The notes beneath the pieces are model-generated. The model worked only from the letters and a program-made list of their open reading frames with translations, ran no database searches and was not told the origin of the DNA. Shown here piece by piece: positions 29,034-38,538 of a DNA stretch of 64,000 nucleotides. Within the stretch, counting starts at the first letter, position 1, and every line of letters starts with the position of its first letter. The translations under genes were made by a program, and so were the position numbers. Source of the DNA: Segatella paludivivens DSM 17968 = JCM 13650. GTDB taxonomy: Bacteria; Bacteroidota; Bacteroidia; Bacteroidales; Bacteroidaceae. The stretch spans positions 1-64,000 of the forward strand of contig NZ_KB890635.1 of the NCBI RefSeq assembly GCF_000373185.1, written 5' to 3'.

Positions 29034-29292
29034 CAAAGTGTCACTTTGGACACTGTTAATGAAACAACTTGATATATATCAAGTTGTTAACTGTTTCAAA
29101 TTGGTATATATAAAAATAATTTACAATACCAATTGTAACTAGCTTGTGTTTGCTGTGTGCGTAAACAGCTCATTTCTCACTTACGAATGTGCAAAAAGTA
29201 ACTAAATCGTTAGTTAGTATGGGTTTAAAATAGGGCTATTTTACAAATTGAAAGTTTTTTGCCCTATTTTTGGCAAGTTTCAAATTGAAAGT
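29034..29292. repeat. Cluster of palindromes and short repeats upstream of the MORN-like gene
   Basis: The gene-free stretch 28676-29422 holds several repeats. CAAAGTG-T-CACTTTG is at 29034-29048. A perfect 26-bp palindrome is centred on GATATATATC at 29063-29088. The arms AAAATAGGGC/GCCCTATTTT are at 29227-29236 and 29261-29270. CAAATTGAAAGT occurs twice, at 29244-29255 and 29281-29292. No gene was found here; operator or structured-RNA roles are possible. Confidence 0.5.
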
Positions 29293-29354
29293 GGGTGGTT
29301 AAATTACGACTAATTTATAGTAGAAAAATATGTATAAAATAGTGTTAATAAATT

Positions 29355-29385
29355 ATTGCGGTATCAGATTAATTATATATATTTG
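29355..29385 (+). promoter_or_regulatory. Promoter of the MORN-like secreted protein gene
   Basis: ATTG (29355-29358) and TATATTTG (29378-29385) lie 19 bp apart, a good match to the Bacteroidetes consensus, and 37 bp before the ATG at 29423. Confidence 0.7.
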
Positions 29386-29422
29386 CATCAGAAAAGAATA
29401 AAAACCTAAAAAATATACGATT

Positions 29423-29932
29423 ATGAGACGATTCCTTTTGATATCAGTAATGGCAATGTTGACCATCGTAAGTTATGGTCGCAAACATGTCGCCGAAAAT
29501 GCAGTTGTTGTAGCTGACACTATTTATTATGCAGAAAACATGATGAATGTTGCTACTAGTGGACAAGCAAGCTATTACAGATTGCTAATGAAGCAAGGTC
29601 AAGGACTTAGTAAGAAAAATGTCTTCCAAGACTTCTATATGAATGGAACTTTGAGAGCAGAAGGTTCTTACAGTTTTATTGATCTTGGTAATGATACAAA
29701 TACAGTACTCGACGGTGAGATTACTACTTATTATAAAAATGGTAAGGAGAAATGGCACGGAAAGTATGTAAATGGAAAGCGTGATGGATATTTCACCATG
29801 CAGATGCGTCAGGGTGGTGTTGCAGTAGTTCAGTTTTTGAATGGTAAATCAGCTCATGATTACTTCACAATAACAAATGCTGACGGCACAATGGAGAAAC
29901 GTCCTATCTCTGATTTGAAGTCTCTTATGTAA
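29423..29932 (+). CDS. Secreted MORN/YwqK-like repeat protein
   Basis: This 169-residue protein has a signal peptide (MRRFLLISVMAMLTIVSYG). It carries two or more short beta-hairpin repeats of the MORN-variant type, such as NGTLRAEGSYSF, YKNGKEKWHGKYVNGKRDG and VVQFLNGKSAHDYF. Proteins with these repeats are often labelled YwqK-family antitoxins, but no toxin gene lies nearby, so that label carries no functional weight. It is a single-gene unit with its own promoter and a strong terminator. Function unknown. Confidence 0.7.
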   Translation: MRRFLLISVMAMLTIVSYGRKHVAENAVVVADTIYYAENMMNVATSGQASYYRLLMKQGQGLSKKNVFQDFYMNGTLRAEGSYSFIDLGNDTNTVLDGEITTYYKNGKEKWHGKYVNGKRDGYFTMQMRQGGVAVVQFLNGKSAHDYFTITNADGTMEKRPISDLKSLM

Positions 29933-30000
29933 GAATTTCGATTTCTCTCTTAATAAAAAGATAAATTACAAAAGTCTCTATTTAAACAATAAACAAGAAG

Positions 30001-30038
30001 AAAATGCCTGCTTCGTGAGAAGCGGGCATTTTCGTTTT
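30001..30038 (+). terminator. Rho-independent terminator
   Basis: AAAATGCCTGCTTC (30001-30014) and GAAGCGGGCATTTT (30019-30032) form a 14-bp stem with a GTGA tetraloop and one G-T pair, followed by CGTTTT. It ends the MORN-like gene transcript. Confidence 0.88.
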
Positions 30039-30224
30039 ATACTTTTTGATGCGTTTTGTTGCTATTCATACGATAAGAAGCTAGAACTTCCGATTAGAAT
30101 GATCTTATTCTATTCTTTCTAGGTGCTTTATATCTTATCTGGTCAGTTCATATATTTGAGGATTGTACAATTCATATATATATATATCAAGCACTTATAT
30201 TAAATAATCATATTCTTCCAGTTT

Positions 30225-31304
30225 CTATTTGCTAAAATATTCTGATGGTGTTTTACCAGTATATTGTTTAAAGTTACGAATAGCAGTTGATCTAGAACGG
30301 AATCCCACATTGTAGAATATATCTTGATAGTTATAAATCCGCTCATTTTTTACTCGATTAATAAAGTCTTCAATACGTAAAGAATTTATATACGCATTGA
30401 AATTAGTATATCCCAGCTCTCTCAAAGCTTTTGAGAGTGTAGTTCTATTGGTGTATAGAGATGCTGCCATAGAGTTTAGTGAGATATCTGGATTTCTGTA
30501 GTCTAACGTGTGTCTCATGTGTATAACCACTCTTTCGCATAGAGAATTTGGTTTCTCTTCTGTTTCTTCAATGTATTCAGTTTCTTTGCTATCTTCGTAA
30601 ATGTTTTCTGCTATATTTGATTCTGGTTGCTTTATCAGCCTCTCAAATAATTCCATGTATGCAATATAGATGCTACATCCTGCACTAACATAATAATAGA
30701 GTGTTTTTATAATAAGGTGGTCTGATATAAGTATAACAATATACGCAATAGTATTTACGATGAAACACATGGTGTACTTCATCATCCATACTCTATCTGT
30801 GTTGTTGTAACGTCTAGTATATGGTATAGTGAATATTAAAAAGACTGGAGTGAATGCCAATATTGCAAGAAAAATTCTAGACCAAACATCAATCCTTGAA
30901 AAATGTGGTAGCATTTCTAATAAAGAATGGTATGGAGGGAATGTTGCTCCAAATATTCTTAATACATTATAAATTAGCGCTAAAAAAAGTACGGGACTAT
31001 ATAGCTTTATAATTCGCCATGTATTTAGATATCCTGGTGATATTACTTCTATAGGATACATGATGTAAGATATCACCATAAATATAGCAAGTAATAGCAT
31101 CGGTACAGAAATTATTAGTTCTGGTTGTTTTCCGTTACATAAAGCATAGAACCTTGTTATGTAATTGCTTACAGAGAATAATATAATACATCCAAGAATA
31201 ATCCTAGATCGTTCGCCACTTTTTCTACGGGCGAATATAAGCAACGATGTAAGCAAGCATGCTATAGCTGCGGCAAATGTGGTGGCTAAATATAAATTTT
31301 GCAT
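30225..31304 (-). CDS. Membrane-anchored AraC-type regulator
   Basis: This 359-residue protein has six or seven membrane helices in its first 220 residues. An acidic linker follows (TEYIEETEEKPN), then a C-terminal AraC/XylS double helix-turn-helix (about 250-359, with SLNSMAASLYTNRTTLSKAL and FYNVGFRSRSTAIRNFKQYTG). No known ligand-binding domain is seen. The family is common in Bacteroidales. It is monocistronic. Targets are unknown, although the divergent phosphoesterase gene 200 bp away is an obvious candidate. Confidence 0.85.
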   Translation of the reverse strand: MQNLYLATTFAAAIACLLTSLLIFARRKSGERSRIILGCIILFSVSNYITRFYALCNGKQPELIISVPMLLLAIFMVISYIMYPIEVISPGYLNTWRIIKLYSPVLFLALIYNVLRIFGATFPPYHSLLEMLPHFSRIDVWSRIFLAILAFTPVFLIFTIPYTRRYNNTDRVWMMKYTMCFIVNTIAYIVILISDHLIIKTLYYYVSAGCSIYIAYMELFERLIKQPESNIAENIYEDSKETEYIEETEEKPNSLCERVVIHMRHTLDYRNPDISLNSMAASLYTNRTTLSKALRELGYTNFNAYINSLRIEDFINRVKNERIYNYQDIFYNVGFRSRSTAIRNFKQYTGKTPSEYFSK

Positions 31305-31501
31305 ATTTTATGTTTGCAAATTTAATAAAAAAATAAATATTTTAACTAGAAATCATAATATATTGTAGTAATGCAACATGTAAATTGTGATAATGCGACA
31401 TGAAAATATAAATGATTGATTAACTTTGCCATGTGAATTATTGTCATAATCCGTTTTCATAAAAATAATCAAATAAAAAAAATATTTATATTTAATTTGC
31501 A

Positions 31502-32887
31502 ATGAAAAAGCTATCCTTATTATTCTTATTGTTTGCTTCTTTGTTTGTGTCTTGTGGCTCAGATGATTATGTTGCGAAGGTTGATAATCCATTTGACCCG
31601 ACAAGCGAACTTATTGATAGTATTCTGAGAAATAAGATAGTTGTTATTAGTGATTTACATTTAGGGAATGATCTTACTTATTCCGAAAATATGAAACATC
31701 TTAATCGACTAAATCAGTTTCTTAATGAAGTAAGGGCATCTAGTACAATAAAAGAACTGGTTATAGCTGGTGATATGTTTGATGAGTGGTATATTCCTAC
31801 ACGAACAAATACTTATGAAAACAAAAGCCAGAAAGATTTTATTCTCAAGACCGTAGCAGCAAATAAAAGCATATTTGATGTACTTAACGGTATTATAAGT
31901 GATAAGAAGATTAAGGTAACTTATATTCCTGGTAATCATGATATGGGGTTTACTCCAGAGAGTATAGACTTAGCAATGACTGGTGTGAATCAAGCTCGTG
32001 ATAGCAAAGAAAAATATGGTATAGGAACTTATTATCCAGATAATTACCCAGAAATAGCAATAGAGCATGGACATCGATATGATTTTTTCTGCAATATAAC
32101 TAACGATGGAGCTGATCCAAATGTTAAGGGTACAACTTTTGCCCCAGGATATTTCTTTGCCCGTATTGCTGCTAATTCATTTGTAAATCCAACTTCAATT
32201 ATTAATGCAACCATGGTACCTAATGTGGTATTAAATGATAAGAATAATCCAGAACAAGTTAGTAAGTATTTTTATTATATTTTATGGAAGTTAGTTTTAG
32301 AGAATCTTATATATGTTAATGATAAATTTGATGATAAGATAATAACAACAAATATTGATAATTTTACGAAGACTTATTCAATTAATGACATTCTTCCTCA
32401 TAATAGTGCTGATGGTAGTATACAAATGAATATGTATAATGGTTTGTTTACTCAAATAGCTTGGGATAGTCGTCTGAAGGCTAATAACGTAATTGTTTCG
32501 ACACCTATTGACTCAGCTCTTATTGGAAGTTTGAAGACAGCATATATTGATAAACAATCTTTATGTCAGTATTTCTCGAATCCATTGAGAAAGGTTGTTC
32601 GTGTTGTTGTATTTGGACACACTCATAAAACAATGATGAAGATTTATAATAATTTGGATGGAAACCCATGTGTTTATGCGAATACTGGAACTTGGGAAGA
32701 TAGGAAAACTCGCAATAAAAGTGATGTTATTGAGCAAGATACCATAAATATGAATTTTGTGGTTATTACTCCAAATAAAACAAATAAGAAATTATTGAAT
32801 ATAAAGTTGTACAAATATTTTTATGGTAAACATAGCGTTGTTGATAGTAGAGATGTAGATCTTTCTTTAAGCTCTTCTTCTTTGTAG
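31502..32887 (+). CDS. Lipoprotein metallophosphoesterase
   Basis: This 461-residue lipoprotein (lipobox LFVSC) has all five calcineurin-like metal motifs: ISDLHLG, GDMFDEW, GNHDMG, EHGHRYD and FGHTHKTM, followed by NTGTWED. The order and the DxH, GDxxD, GNHD, GHxH pattern resemble LpxH/UDP-2,3-diacylglucosamine hydrolases. The lipid anchor, extra length and absence of the LpxH pathway nearby make that role unlikely, and the substrate is unknown. It lies outside the cytoplasm. Divergent from the membrane AraC regulator. Confidence 0.85.
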   Translation: MKKLSLLFLLFASLFVSCGSDDYVAKVDNPFDPTSELIDSILRNKIVVISDLHLGNDLTYSENMKHLNRLNQFLNEVRASSTIKELVIAGDMFDEWYIPTRTNTYENKSQKDFILKTVAANKSIFDVLNGIISDKKIKVTYIPGNHDMGFTPESIDLAMTGVNQARDSKEKYGIGTYYPDNYPEIAIEHGHRYDFFCNITNDGADPNVKGTTFAPGYFFARIAANSFVNPTSIINATMVPNVVLNDKNNPEQVSKYFYYILWKLVLENLIYVNDKFDDKIITTNIDNFTKTYSINDILPHNSADGSIQMNMYNGLFTQIAWDSRLKANNVIVSTPIDSALIGSLKTAYIDKQSLCQYFSNPLRKVVRVVVFGHTHKTMMKIYNNLDGNPCVYANTGTWEDRKTRNKSDVIEQDTINMNFVVITPNKTNKKLLNIKLYKYFYGKHSVVDSRDVDLSLSSSSL

Positions 32888-33113
32888 TCGTGTAGCTATT
32901 CTGTAAAAATATAACAGAGAATAATGATATGTGATGGTTATTGCTTCTTGTACTAGCGATAGAACAGATGAGTCTCATATAGTGATTGCATCAATTGCAG
33001 ATGCTTTATCGAATTTAAGTTCACTTGAAAATGTTTCCTTTATTCAAAAGATAATATAATTGTGCTGTTGTTAAACAATCATGTAGAAAGAATAATCAAG
33101 TAAATAAAATGAG

Positions 33114-33178
33114 AAATGAAAAGCAGTGAGGGAGTGATATATAATGTGTGTATCTTCTCTCATTGCCCTTTTCATTTT
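33114..33178 (+). terminator. Large hairpin downstream of the phosphoesterase gene
   Basis: AATGAAAAG (33115-33123) pairs with CTTTTCATT (33168-33176) and CAGTGAG (33124-33130) pairs with CTCATTG (33159-33165), followed by TTTTG. It is about 230 bp past the stop codon, so the terminator role is uncertain. Confidence 0.5.
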
Positions 33179-33352
33179 GATCACTAATAGTGATGTTATA
33201 ATATTATTATTCTATACGTGGGTAATCTGATAACCCAACATGGGTTATTTAATTTTTATCAGAGGCAATTATATTATAATATTGAGAATTCCCAATATAC
33301 TTATGGACTTTTAGAAATAAAGAATATCAATATTGGTATTGCATATTTGGAT

Positions 33353-33380
33353 AAAAATCGCCAAAAGCAGGTGCGATTTT
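33353..33380 (-). terminator. Terminator-like hairpin downstream of the exonuclease III gene
   Basis: AAAATCGC (33354-33361) pairs with GCGATTTT (33373-33380). On the minus strand it is followed by T residues. A second stem, ATCGTCACT/AGTGACGAT (33387-33395 and 33421-33429), lies between it and the gene. The rest of 32888-33488 has no recognisable gene. Confidence 0.5.
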
Positions 33381-33446
33381 GAATTAATCGTCACTCTTAA
33401 ACCCCTTTAAACAGGGCAAAAGTGACGATGTGACAATTATTTCATC

Positions 33447-33469
33447 AAAAAAACTTTTTTCTGGTGTGA
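33447..33469. repeat. A7CT6CTGGTG repeat, copy 2
   Basis: Near-identical to the element at 13903-13925, differing by one extra T and a G/T change. Like copy 1 it lies between convergent genes. Confidence 0.45.
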
Positions 33470-33488
33470 GATAGATAATTACTATATA

Positions 33489-34241
33489 TCATAAGTTGAT
33501 GTCTAGTTCAACAGGGCAGTGGTCGCTTCCTAATATTTCGGTATGTATTTTAGCATCTTCGATATTATCTTTTATATGTTCTGAAGTAAGAAAGTAGTCA
33601 ATACGCCAGCCAGTATTATTTTCACGAGCATGAAAACGATAGCTCCACCAACTGTAAGTAACTTGCTCTGGATATAAAGTACGGAAAGAGTCAATGAATC
33701 CATTGTTTAACAATATCGTCATTTTCTCTCGTTCCTCATCAGTGAATCCGGCATTCTTATGGTTAGTCTTTGGATTCTTGATATCTATTTCCTCGTGTGC
33801 TACATTCATATCACCGCATACAATGACAGGTTTGTTTTTGTCAAGTTCATGAAGAAACCCCTGAAAGTCCTCTTCCCATTTCATGCGATATTCCAGACGA
33901 CGAAGTCCGTCCTGAGAATTTGGTGTATAAACAGTTACAATATAAAATTTATCATATTCAAGAGCTATTACGCGACCTTCATGGTCGTGCTCTTCAATTC
34001 CTATCCCGTATTTAATGCTAAGTGGTTTATGCTTAGTATATATAGCTGTCCCGCTATATCCTTTTTTTTCGGCATAGTTCCAATAAGATTCATAACCTGG
34101 AAACTGCAGGTCAAGTTGTCCTTCCTGCATCTTTGTTTCCTGAAGACAGAAGAAGTCTGCGTTGAGAGCATTGAAATCCTTTTCAAAATTCTTTCCAACA
34201 CATGCACGCAAACCATTAACGTTCCAAGAGATAAATTTCAT
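33489..34241 (-). CDS. xth: Exodeoxyribonuclease III
   Basis: This 250-residue Mg2+-dependent AP endonuclease/3'-5' exonuclease acts in base excision repair in the cytoplasm. All motifs of the exonuclease-endonuclease-phosphatase fold are present: SWNVNGLRA at the start, Glu in LQETKMQ, GDMNVAHEEID, WRIDYFLTS and the closing GSDHCPV. Length is normal. It lies 16 bp after the DUF4840-like lipoprotein gene and may be co-transcribed with it. Confidence 0.94.
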   Translation of the reverse strand: MKFISWNVNGLRACVGKNFEKDFNALNADFFCLQETKMQEGQLDLQFPGYESYWNYAEKKGYSGTAIYTKHKPLSIKYGIGIEEHDHEGRVIALEYDKFYIVTVYTPNSQDGLRRLEYRMKWEEDFQGFLHELDKNKPVIVCGDMNVAHEEIDIKNPKTNHKNAGFTDEEREKMTILLNNGFIDSFRTLYPEQVTYSWWSYRFHARENNTGWRIDYFLTSEHIKDNIEDAKIHTEILGSDHCPVELDINL

Positions 34242-34257
34242 ATTGTGACTGTTTTAA

Positions 34258-34896
34258 TTAGTTTGTTTGCTTCCCGACAGCCTGGAAGACTGTGTTTACA
34301 TCAATTTGATCGTCGCCAACCTTTACGCTCTTAACCACGAAATTAATGCTGCTCTTTTTATTGTAGTATTGAATCTGTGGATACAGATACCCATAAGAGC
34401 TATTAGCCATATAATCAGCGAAAGTTATTTCGCAAGCCTTCCCGTTGTAATTAAACTTAAGTGTTTTGTTAGCAGGAGTCATCAGATAGAAATAATAATT
34501 CTGATTCCAATATGTTGTTGAAGCTTGGGCATATGTGTTAACAGCTCCTATAAGAGTTTGTCTTCCAGCATTTGTAACAGCATCTTTGATAGCAGAGTTA
34601 GTAGATACATAGTTCTGCAAGAAGCTAATAGGAAATGAAAAACTTGTAAATGTCGAGTCAGATGCTGATACTATCCAGTCTACTTCTACAGAATCCTTTT
34701 TGGTGTCATTGTAAAAATAGAGATAACCAGAATAATCACCTGCAAGAGCCTGAAGAGTTTGTGTACGCTGTGCACCAGTCAATGTGATGACATTGGTGTT
34801 GTCGTTGTTGTTGTCATCGCTTAGGCACGAAGTAAAAGTTGTTGCTGCTAAAACAGAGCAGAACAAAATCAAGATTGCATTTTTTAGATTTTTCAT
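34258..34896 (-). CDS. DUF4840-like lipoprotein
   Basis: The start is placed at 34896, because MKNLKNAILILFCSVLAATT with lipobox TFTSC is a clear lipoprotein signal. The longer frame to 34995 adds 33 residues without signal character. The mature protein (about 190 residues) begins with an Asp/Asn-rich linker (DDNNNDNTN). A beta-rich domain follows with repeated Tyr-rich strands (DYSGYLYFYND, NQNYYFYLMTP). It resembles the DUF4840 family of Bacteroidetes. Function unknown; probably surface or periplasmic. Confidence 0.7.
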   Translation of the reverse strand: MKNLKNAILILFCSVLAATTFTSCLSDDNNNDNTNVITLTGAQRTQTLQALAGDYSGYLYFYNDTKKDSVEVDWIVSASDSTFTSFSFPISFLQNYVSTNSAIKDAVTNAGRQTLIGAVNTYAQASTTYWNQNYYFYLMTPANKTLKFNYNGKACEITFADYMANSSYGYLYPQIQYYNKKSSINFVVKSVKVGDDQIDVNTVFQAVGKQTN

Positions 34897-34972
34897 ATTA
34901 TGTTTTAAATTAATATTATGTATAAGGTAAATACCAGGGATGTAAGAATCTTGCATCCCATAGCTCACTTTT

Positions 34973-35566
34973 TTATATTCTTTTAGATTCTCCACGAAGA
35001 AGACTCATGAATTCCTGTCGTGTAGTAAGAGAATTAAATACTCCGCTAAAATCACTTGTCGTGGTGATAGAATTCTGTTTCTCTACTCCGCGCATCTGCA
35101 TACACATGTGCTTGGCCTCGATAACGACCATAACGCCTTGAGGTTTCAGGGTTTCCTGAATACAGTCTTTTATCTGTTGAGTAAGTCTTTCCTGCACTTG
35201 CAGTCTATGGCTGAATATGTCTACAACACGTGCGATCTTACTTAGTCCTGTTATATATCCGTTCGGTATGTAGGCTATATGAGCCTTACCATAGAAAGGC
35301 AGCATGTGATGTTCGCAAAGTGAAAACACGTCAATGTCCTTAACTATTACCATTTGGTTGTAATCTTCCTTGAAGATAGCATCTGTAAGAACCTTGTGCG
35401 GATCCTGTGTATATCCGCGGGTAAGAATCTGCATTGCCTTTGCTACACGCATAGGGGTTTTCTCAAGCCCTTCACGCTCAGGATCCTCGCCCAATATTTT
35501 CAATACCTCTTTATAATGTAATGCTAGGTCGTCAAGACCATCACGAAATTCATTTTCCGGATTCAT
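34973..35566 (-). CDS. folE: GTP cyclohydrolase I
   Basis: This 197-residue enzyme makes 7,8-dihydroneopterin triphosphate, the first committed intermediate of folate (and queuosine) synthesis. The zinc motif [16 protein letters not shown] and the second zinc Cys in [12 protein letters not shown] are intact, as is [12 protein letters not shown]. The length is normal for a single-domain FolE. It lies 26 bp after the SPOR-protein gene, in a block that continues from DUF1599 and tpiA, an arrangement I recall from Bacteroides. Confidence 0.96.
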   Translation of the reverse strand: MNPENEFRDGLDDLALHYKEVLKILGEDPEREGLEKTPMRVAKAMQILTRGYTQDPHKVLTDAIFKEDYNQMVIVKDIDVFSLCEHHMLPFYGKAHIAYIPNGYITGLSKIARVVDIFSHRLQVQERLTQQIKDCIQETLKPQGVMVVIEAKHMCMQMRGVEKQNSITTTSDFSGVFNSLTTRQEFMSLLRGESKRI

Positions 35567-35592
35567 ATCTTATCGTTCTAATGTTAATAATA

Positions 35593-36312
35593 TCAGTATT
35601 GTACGGAAATTGTTCCCTTCACAATGCATGCTTGTCTGTATCCCAAAGCCTTAATTTTCATGAGCATAGCCCTAGCTTCCTGGAAGTTGCGATAGTTTCC
35701 TACTCTGCATATCCAATGTGGAGAATAGAAATGCACATATATAGGTTCTTCGGGATATTTAAGTTTTATCGTTGTTCTAGCTTGTTCAGCTTTCATTCTG
35801 TCATTTCTTGAGTTGCCGCCGGAGAAAGCCTGGACTCTGAATCCTGTTATCTTTCTGCTGCCGCGCATCACTTTTTTGCGCATGTCAATTGTTGGAATGT
35901 CAAACTCTTCGTCGTCGTCAATCCTAACTGGCTCGCTTTTCTGCTTAGTTGTATTTTCTCGTTTCTCAGGACTCTTCTCATTATTAACTATACTTTCATT
36001 CTTGTTGTTATAATTATAGTTGTGATGCTTTGCAGAGTCACCAATCACGTTTTGTGGTTTGATATTATTTCTGTTGCGGTTAATTTCGCTTCTGTTAGTT
36101 TCAGCTTTTTTTTCTTTTTTGACGGTGTTGTCAGCCTTTTGTTGAGTCTGTATCTTCTTGCCGTTAACCAATTCATCAATTTCCTTGCTTTGAGTAACGG
36201 TAACGTTACCATTACCTGCGACGCTCTTCTTCAGATGGTCGAGATAAGTTTGTGCGCCAGCGTTGACGGCAATACCTAATGCAATTATTGACGATATAAC
36301 GAACTTATTCAT
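35593..36312 (-). CDS. SPOR-domain protein
   Basis: This 239-residue protein has a signal peptide (about 1-20). A long low-complexity Lys/Asn/Glu-rich linker follows (about 45-135, with NRNNIKPQN and NYNNKNES). A C-terminal SPOR domain comes at about 155-239 (GFRVQAFSGGNSRNDRMKAEQA, WICRVGNYRNFQEA). SPOR domains bind denuded peptidoglycan glycan strands, often at division sites. It is probably periplasmic and part of the conserved tpiA-folE gene block. No membrane anchor beyond the signal peptide is seen. Confidence 0.85.
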   Translation of the reverse strand: MNKFVISSIIALGIAVNAGAQTYLDHLKKSVAGNGNVTVTQSKEIDELVNGKKIQTQQKADNTVKKEKKAETNRSEINRNRNNIKPQNVIGDSAKHHNYNYNNKNESIVNNEKSPEKRENTTKQKSEPVRIDDDEEFDIPTIDMRKKVMRGSRKITGFRVQAFSGGNSRNDRMKAEQARTTIKLKYPEEPIYVHFYSPHWICRVGNYRNFQEARAMLMKIKALGYRQACIVKGTISVQY

Positions 36313-36426
36313 ATATTCTAGTTATGTGTGTTAATGTTGAAAATATGCCGAGATATTGGCACGACAGAGTAATGTTATTAAATAATACTCATGTCATTAC
36401 AATATCCCTGCATTTCAATATTTTTA

Positions 36427-37188
36427 TTATTTCTTCCAAGCGTCGATGATACCCTTGAAATCAGCAGTCTTCAATGCAGCACCACCGATAAGACCACCGT
36501 CGATATTTGGCTTAGAGAATAGCTCAGGAGCGTTAGAAGCCTTGCAGCTACCACCGTAAAGGATTGATGTATCCTCTGCAACTTCCTTACCATACTTTTC
36601 AGCAACGATAGAACGGATGTATGCAAGCATTTCCTCAGCCTGATCAGAAGTAGCAGTCTTACCTGTACCGATAGCCCAGATTGGCTCGTATGCAAGAATG
36701 ATGTTCTTCCACTCTTCTTCGCTCAAGTTGAATACGCTATCTGCAAGTTCAGCCTTAACGACCTCGTTCTGTTTGTTACCTTCGCGCTCTTCAAGAGTCT
36801 CACCACAGCAGAAGATAATCTTCAAACCATTCTTCAATGCAAGCTGTACCTTATCCTTTAGGATCTCTGCAGTCTCACCGTAATACTGGCGACGCTCTGA
36901 GTGGCCTAAGATAACATACTGAGCACCTGTGCTCTTAACCATTTCTGCTGAAACCTCACCTGTGAAAGCTCCCTTTTCCTTGTTTGCGCAATCCTCAGCA
37001 CCAAGACCAATTACGTTCTGGTCAAGTACCTGTGCAACGCTAGCCAAGTGGATGAAAGGTGTACAAATAACTACACCACAGTTAGGCTTGTCAGCAACTA
37101 AAGCTTCGTTGATCTCTTTAGCAAGAGCAACACCATCTTGCAGGTTCATGTTCATTTTCCAGTTACCTGCTACGATTTTCTTTCTCAT
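36427..37188 (-). CDS. tpiA: Triosephosphate isomerase module with its own start codon
   Basis: From the internal ATG at 37188 the frame encodes a 253-residue TIM-barrel enzyme that interconverts dihydroxyacetone phosphate and glyceraldehyde 3-phosphate. Catalytic residues are all present: Lys in GNWKMN, His in LGHSERR, and Glu in [11 protein letters not shown]. The phosphate-binding end YGGSC and GGLIGGAAL is also intact. Length and start match ordinary TpiA, so the cell probably makes it as a separate protein even if the longer frame is real. Confidence 0.88.
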   Translation of the reverse strand: MRKKIVAGNWKMNMNLQDGVALAKEINEALVADKPNCGVVICTPFIHLASVAQVLDQNVIGLGAEDCANKEKGAFTGEVSAEMVKSTGAQYVILGHSERRQYYGETAEILKDKVQLALKNGLKIIFCCGETLEEREGNKQNEVVKAELADSVFNLSEEEWKNIILAYEPIWAIGTGKTATSDQAEEMLAYIRSIVAEKYGKEVAEDTSILYGGSCKASNAPELFSKPNIDGGLIGGAALKTADFKGIIDAWKK

Positions 37189-38538
37189 TTTATTTTTCTT
37201 TTTATTAAACAGTTGATATATTTTATCTTTGTCTTCCTTTTCTTTATTTCTTACCCATTTGCCCCAAGCTAGCACCCAGTCTGCTATGGTTAGAATCATT
37301 AATGGTAATATGAACCATAAAACAATTACTAGTATTTTTCCCCAAACCGTATCGTCTGGCATCTTGCCGATTTCAGTCTGTTGCAGTGGCTTGTTCAGAG
37401 TTTCTTCTGAAGGTAAGTTATTGTGGCTCCACTTGTTTATTATCCTGCCGTCCTTTATTAATAGCAATCCAGGATTGCTTCTTGTTATAGTCTTAAGGGT
37501 AGTCTCGTCAGTCGTACAGAAAGGATATTCTGCCCCAGTGATGTCTATCCACCTTCTTATAGGTTTATCGTTACTTGCTGTCAGACAATAGAATGGCACG
37601 TTTTGTTGTTGAGCATATTCGTATATCTGGTCTATGTCGCCAAAGTTGGAATCATCTGCTTGTTCAAGATGTGGAGCTATTAGCAGGAATGTATACCCTT
37701 TATAGTCCAGAACTTTTTTTGTGATATCTTCCCCTGTATTTTTATCCTCAATAGAGAAATCATGTATTGGTGGAATGTATCCTTCTGAAATCTGTACAGT
37801 TTTGCTATCTATGAACTTCCATGTTGAGTCTGGATAGTTGTCAAGCGAAAACTCCTTTTTAACCCCGTTCTTCTCCAATATAAATGAAGTCTCAAACTTA
37901 GGTTGCTTTGCTCCCTTGGGAATAGTCATCCCGTCGCGTATGTTGGCACCTATATGATAAGGTCTGAAATCAAATTGTGGCAAATAATACAAACTGTAGC
38001 CGCTGCTCAACAGAATAAACAATATGGTATAGTTGATAACTATCCATTGTGTACTCTTAGATATAAACCTCACCATAGATAGTGGCTTCCATACCACTGC
38101 TGCAGCACATGCAAGGAGAATAATGTTCTTGGTCAGCGATTGTATGTTGGTCAGTTTGATAGCATCACCGAAACATCCGCAGTCTTTTATTGGATTTGCT
38201 ATTGTCAACCATATAGTAATGGCAGTCATCACGCACATGAATACCAATATTATTTTAGAGCATATTCTACGCCTTATGGCAAACAACATGAATATTCCCA
38301 ATGAGAACTCCAACCCAGACATTGCCACTGATGTAATTAGCGTAACCCAGTCCGGCATAATGCCCGGCATTCCTACGGCATCAAGATAGTCTTGCAGTTT
38401 GTACTGTGTGCCTATTGGATCAATAGCCTTTACATATCCTGAGAATATAAAAGTAAATGCCAATACAAATCTGCATAAATTTACCAGTATTCCGATAAAT
38501 CGTGCTTTGGTAGAAATATATGTACTACTTTTCTCCAT
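36427..38538 (-). CDS. DoxX/BT_3928-like membrane protein fused in frame to triosephosphate isomerase
   Basis: One open frame of 703 codons joins two proteins that are normally separate. Residues 1-450 are a DoxX/MauE-like membrane protein. It has about four N-terminal helices with the CGCFGD motif, then a thioredoxin-like region (about 270-400) and a last helix (about 410-430). Residues 451-703 are a complete TpiA. The join runs through an A-rich stretch ([13 protein letters not shown]) with no stop. In another frame a TGA overlaps the tpiA ATG as ATGA, and in the third frame TAATAA lies just upstream. A one-base indel, real or a sequencing error, would explain the fusion. A true fusion protein is possible but would tether a glycolytic enzyme to the membrane. 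Confidence 0.7.
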   Translation of the reverse strand: MEKSSTYISTKARFIGILVNLCRFVLAFTFIFSGYVKAIDPIGTQYKLQDYLDAVGMPGIMPDWVTLITSVAMSGLEFSLGIFMLFAIRRRICSKIILVFMCVMTAITIWLTIANPIKDCGCFGDAIKLTNIQSLTKNIILLACAAAVVWKPLSMVRFISKSTQWIVINYTILFILLSSGYSLYYLPQFDFRPYHIGANIRDGMTIPKGAKQPKFETSFILEKNGVKKEFSLDNYPDSTWKFIDSKTVQISEGYIPPIHDFSIEDKNTGEDITKKVLDYKGYTFLLIAPHLEQADDSNFGDIDQIYEYAQQQNVPFYCLTASNDKPIRRWIDITGAEYPFCTTDETTLKTITRSNPGLLLIKDGRIINKWSHNNLPSEETLNKPLQQTEIGKMPDDTVWGKILVIVLWFILPLMILTIADWVLAWGKWVRNKEKEDKDKIYQLFNKKKNKMRKKIVAGNWKMNMNLQDGVALAKEINEALVADKPNCGVVICTPFIHLASVAQVLDQNVIGLGAEDCANKEKGAFTGEVSAEMVKSTGAQYVILGHSERRQYYGETAEILKDKVQLALKNGLKIIFCCGETLEEREGNKQNEVVKAELADSVFNLSEEEWKNIILAYEPIWAIGTGKTATSDQAEEMLAYIRSIVAEKYGKEVAEDTSILYGGSCKASNAPELFSKPNIDGGLIGGAALKTADFKGIIDAWKK

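Noticed and set aside
29423..29932. Calling the MORN-like protein an antitoxin
   Set aside because: It is secreted and there is no toxin partner; the name is a database habit.
31494..31501. A TTAATTTG-like -7 element before the phosphoesterase gene
   Set aside because: It ends so close to the ATG that transcription would start inside the coding region.
31502..32887. Calling the phosphoesterase LpxH
   Set aside because: The motifs fit the broad family only; the lipoprotein anchor and length argue against a cytoplasmic lipid A enzyme.
34897..34995. Upstream 33 codons of the DUF4840-like frame
   Set aside because: They would put the lipoprotein signal in the middle of the protein; the start at 34896 is far better.
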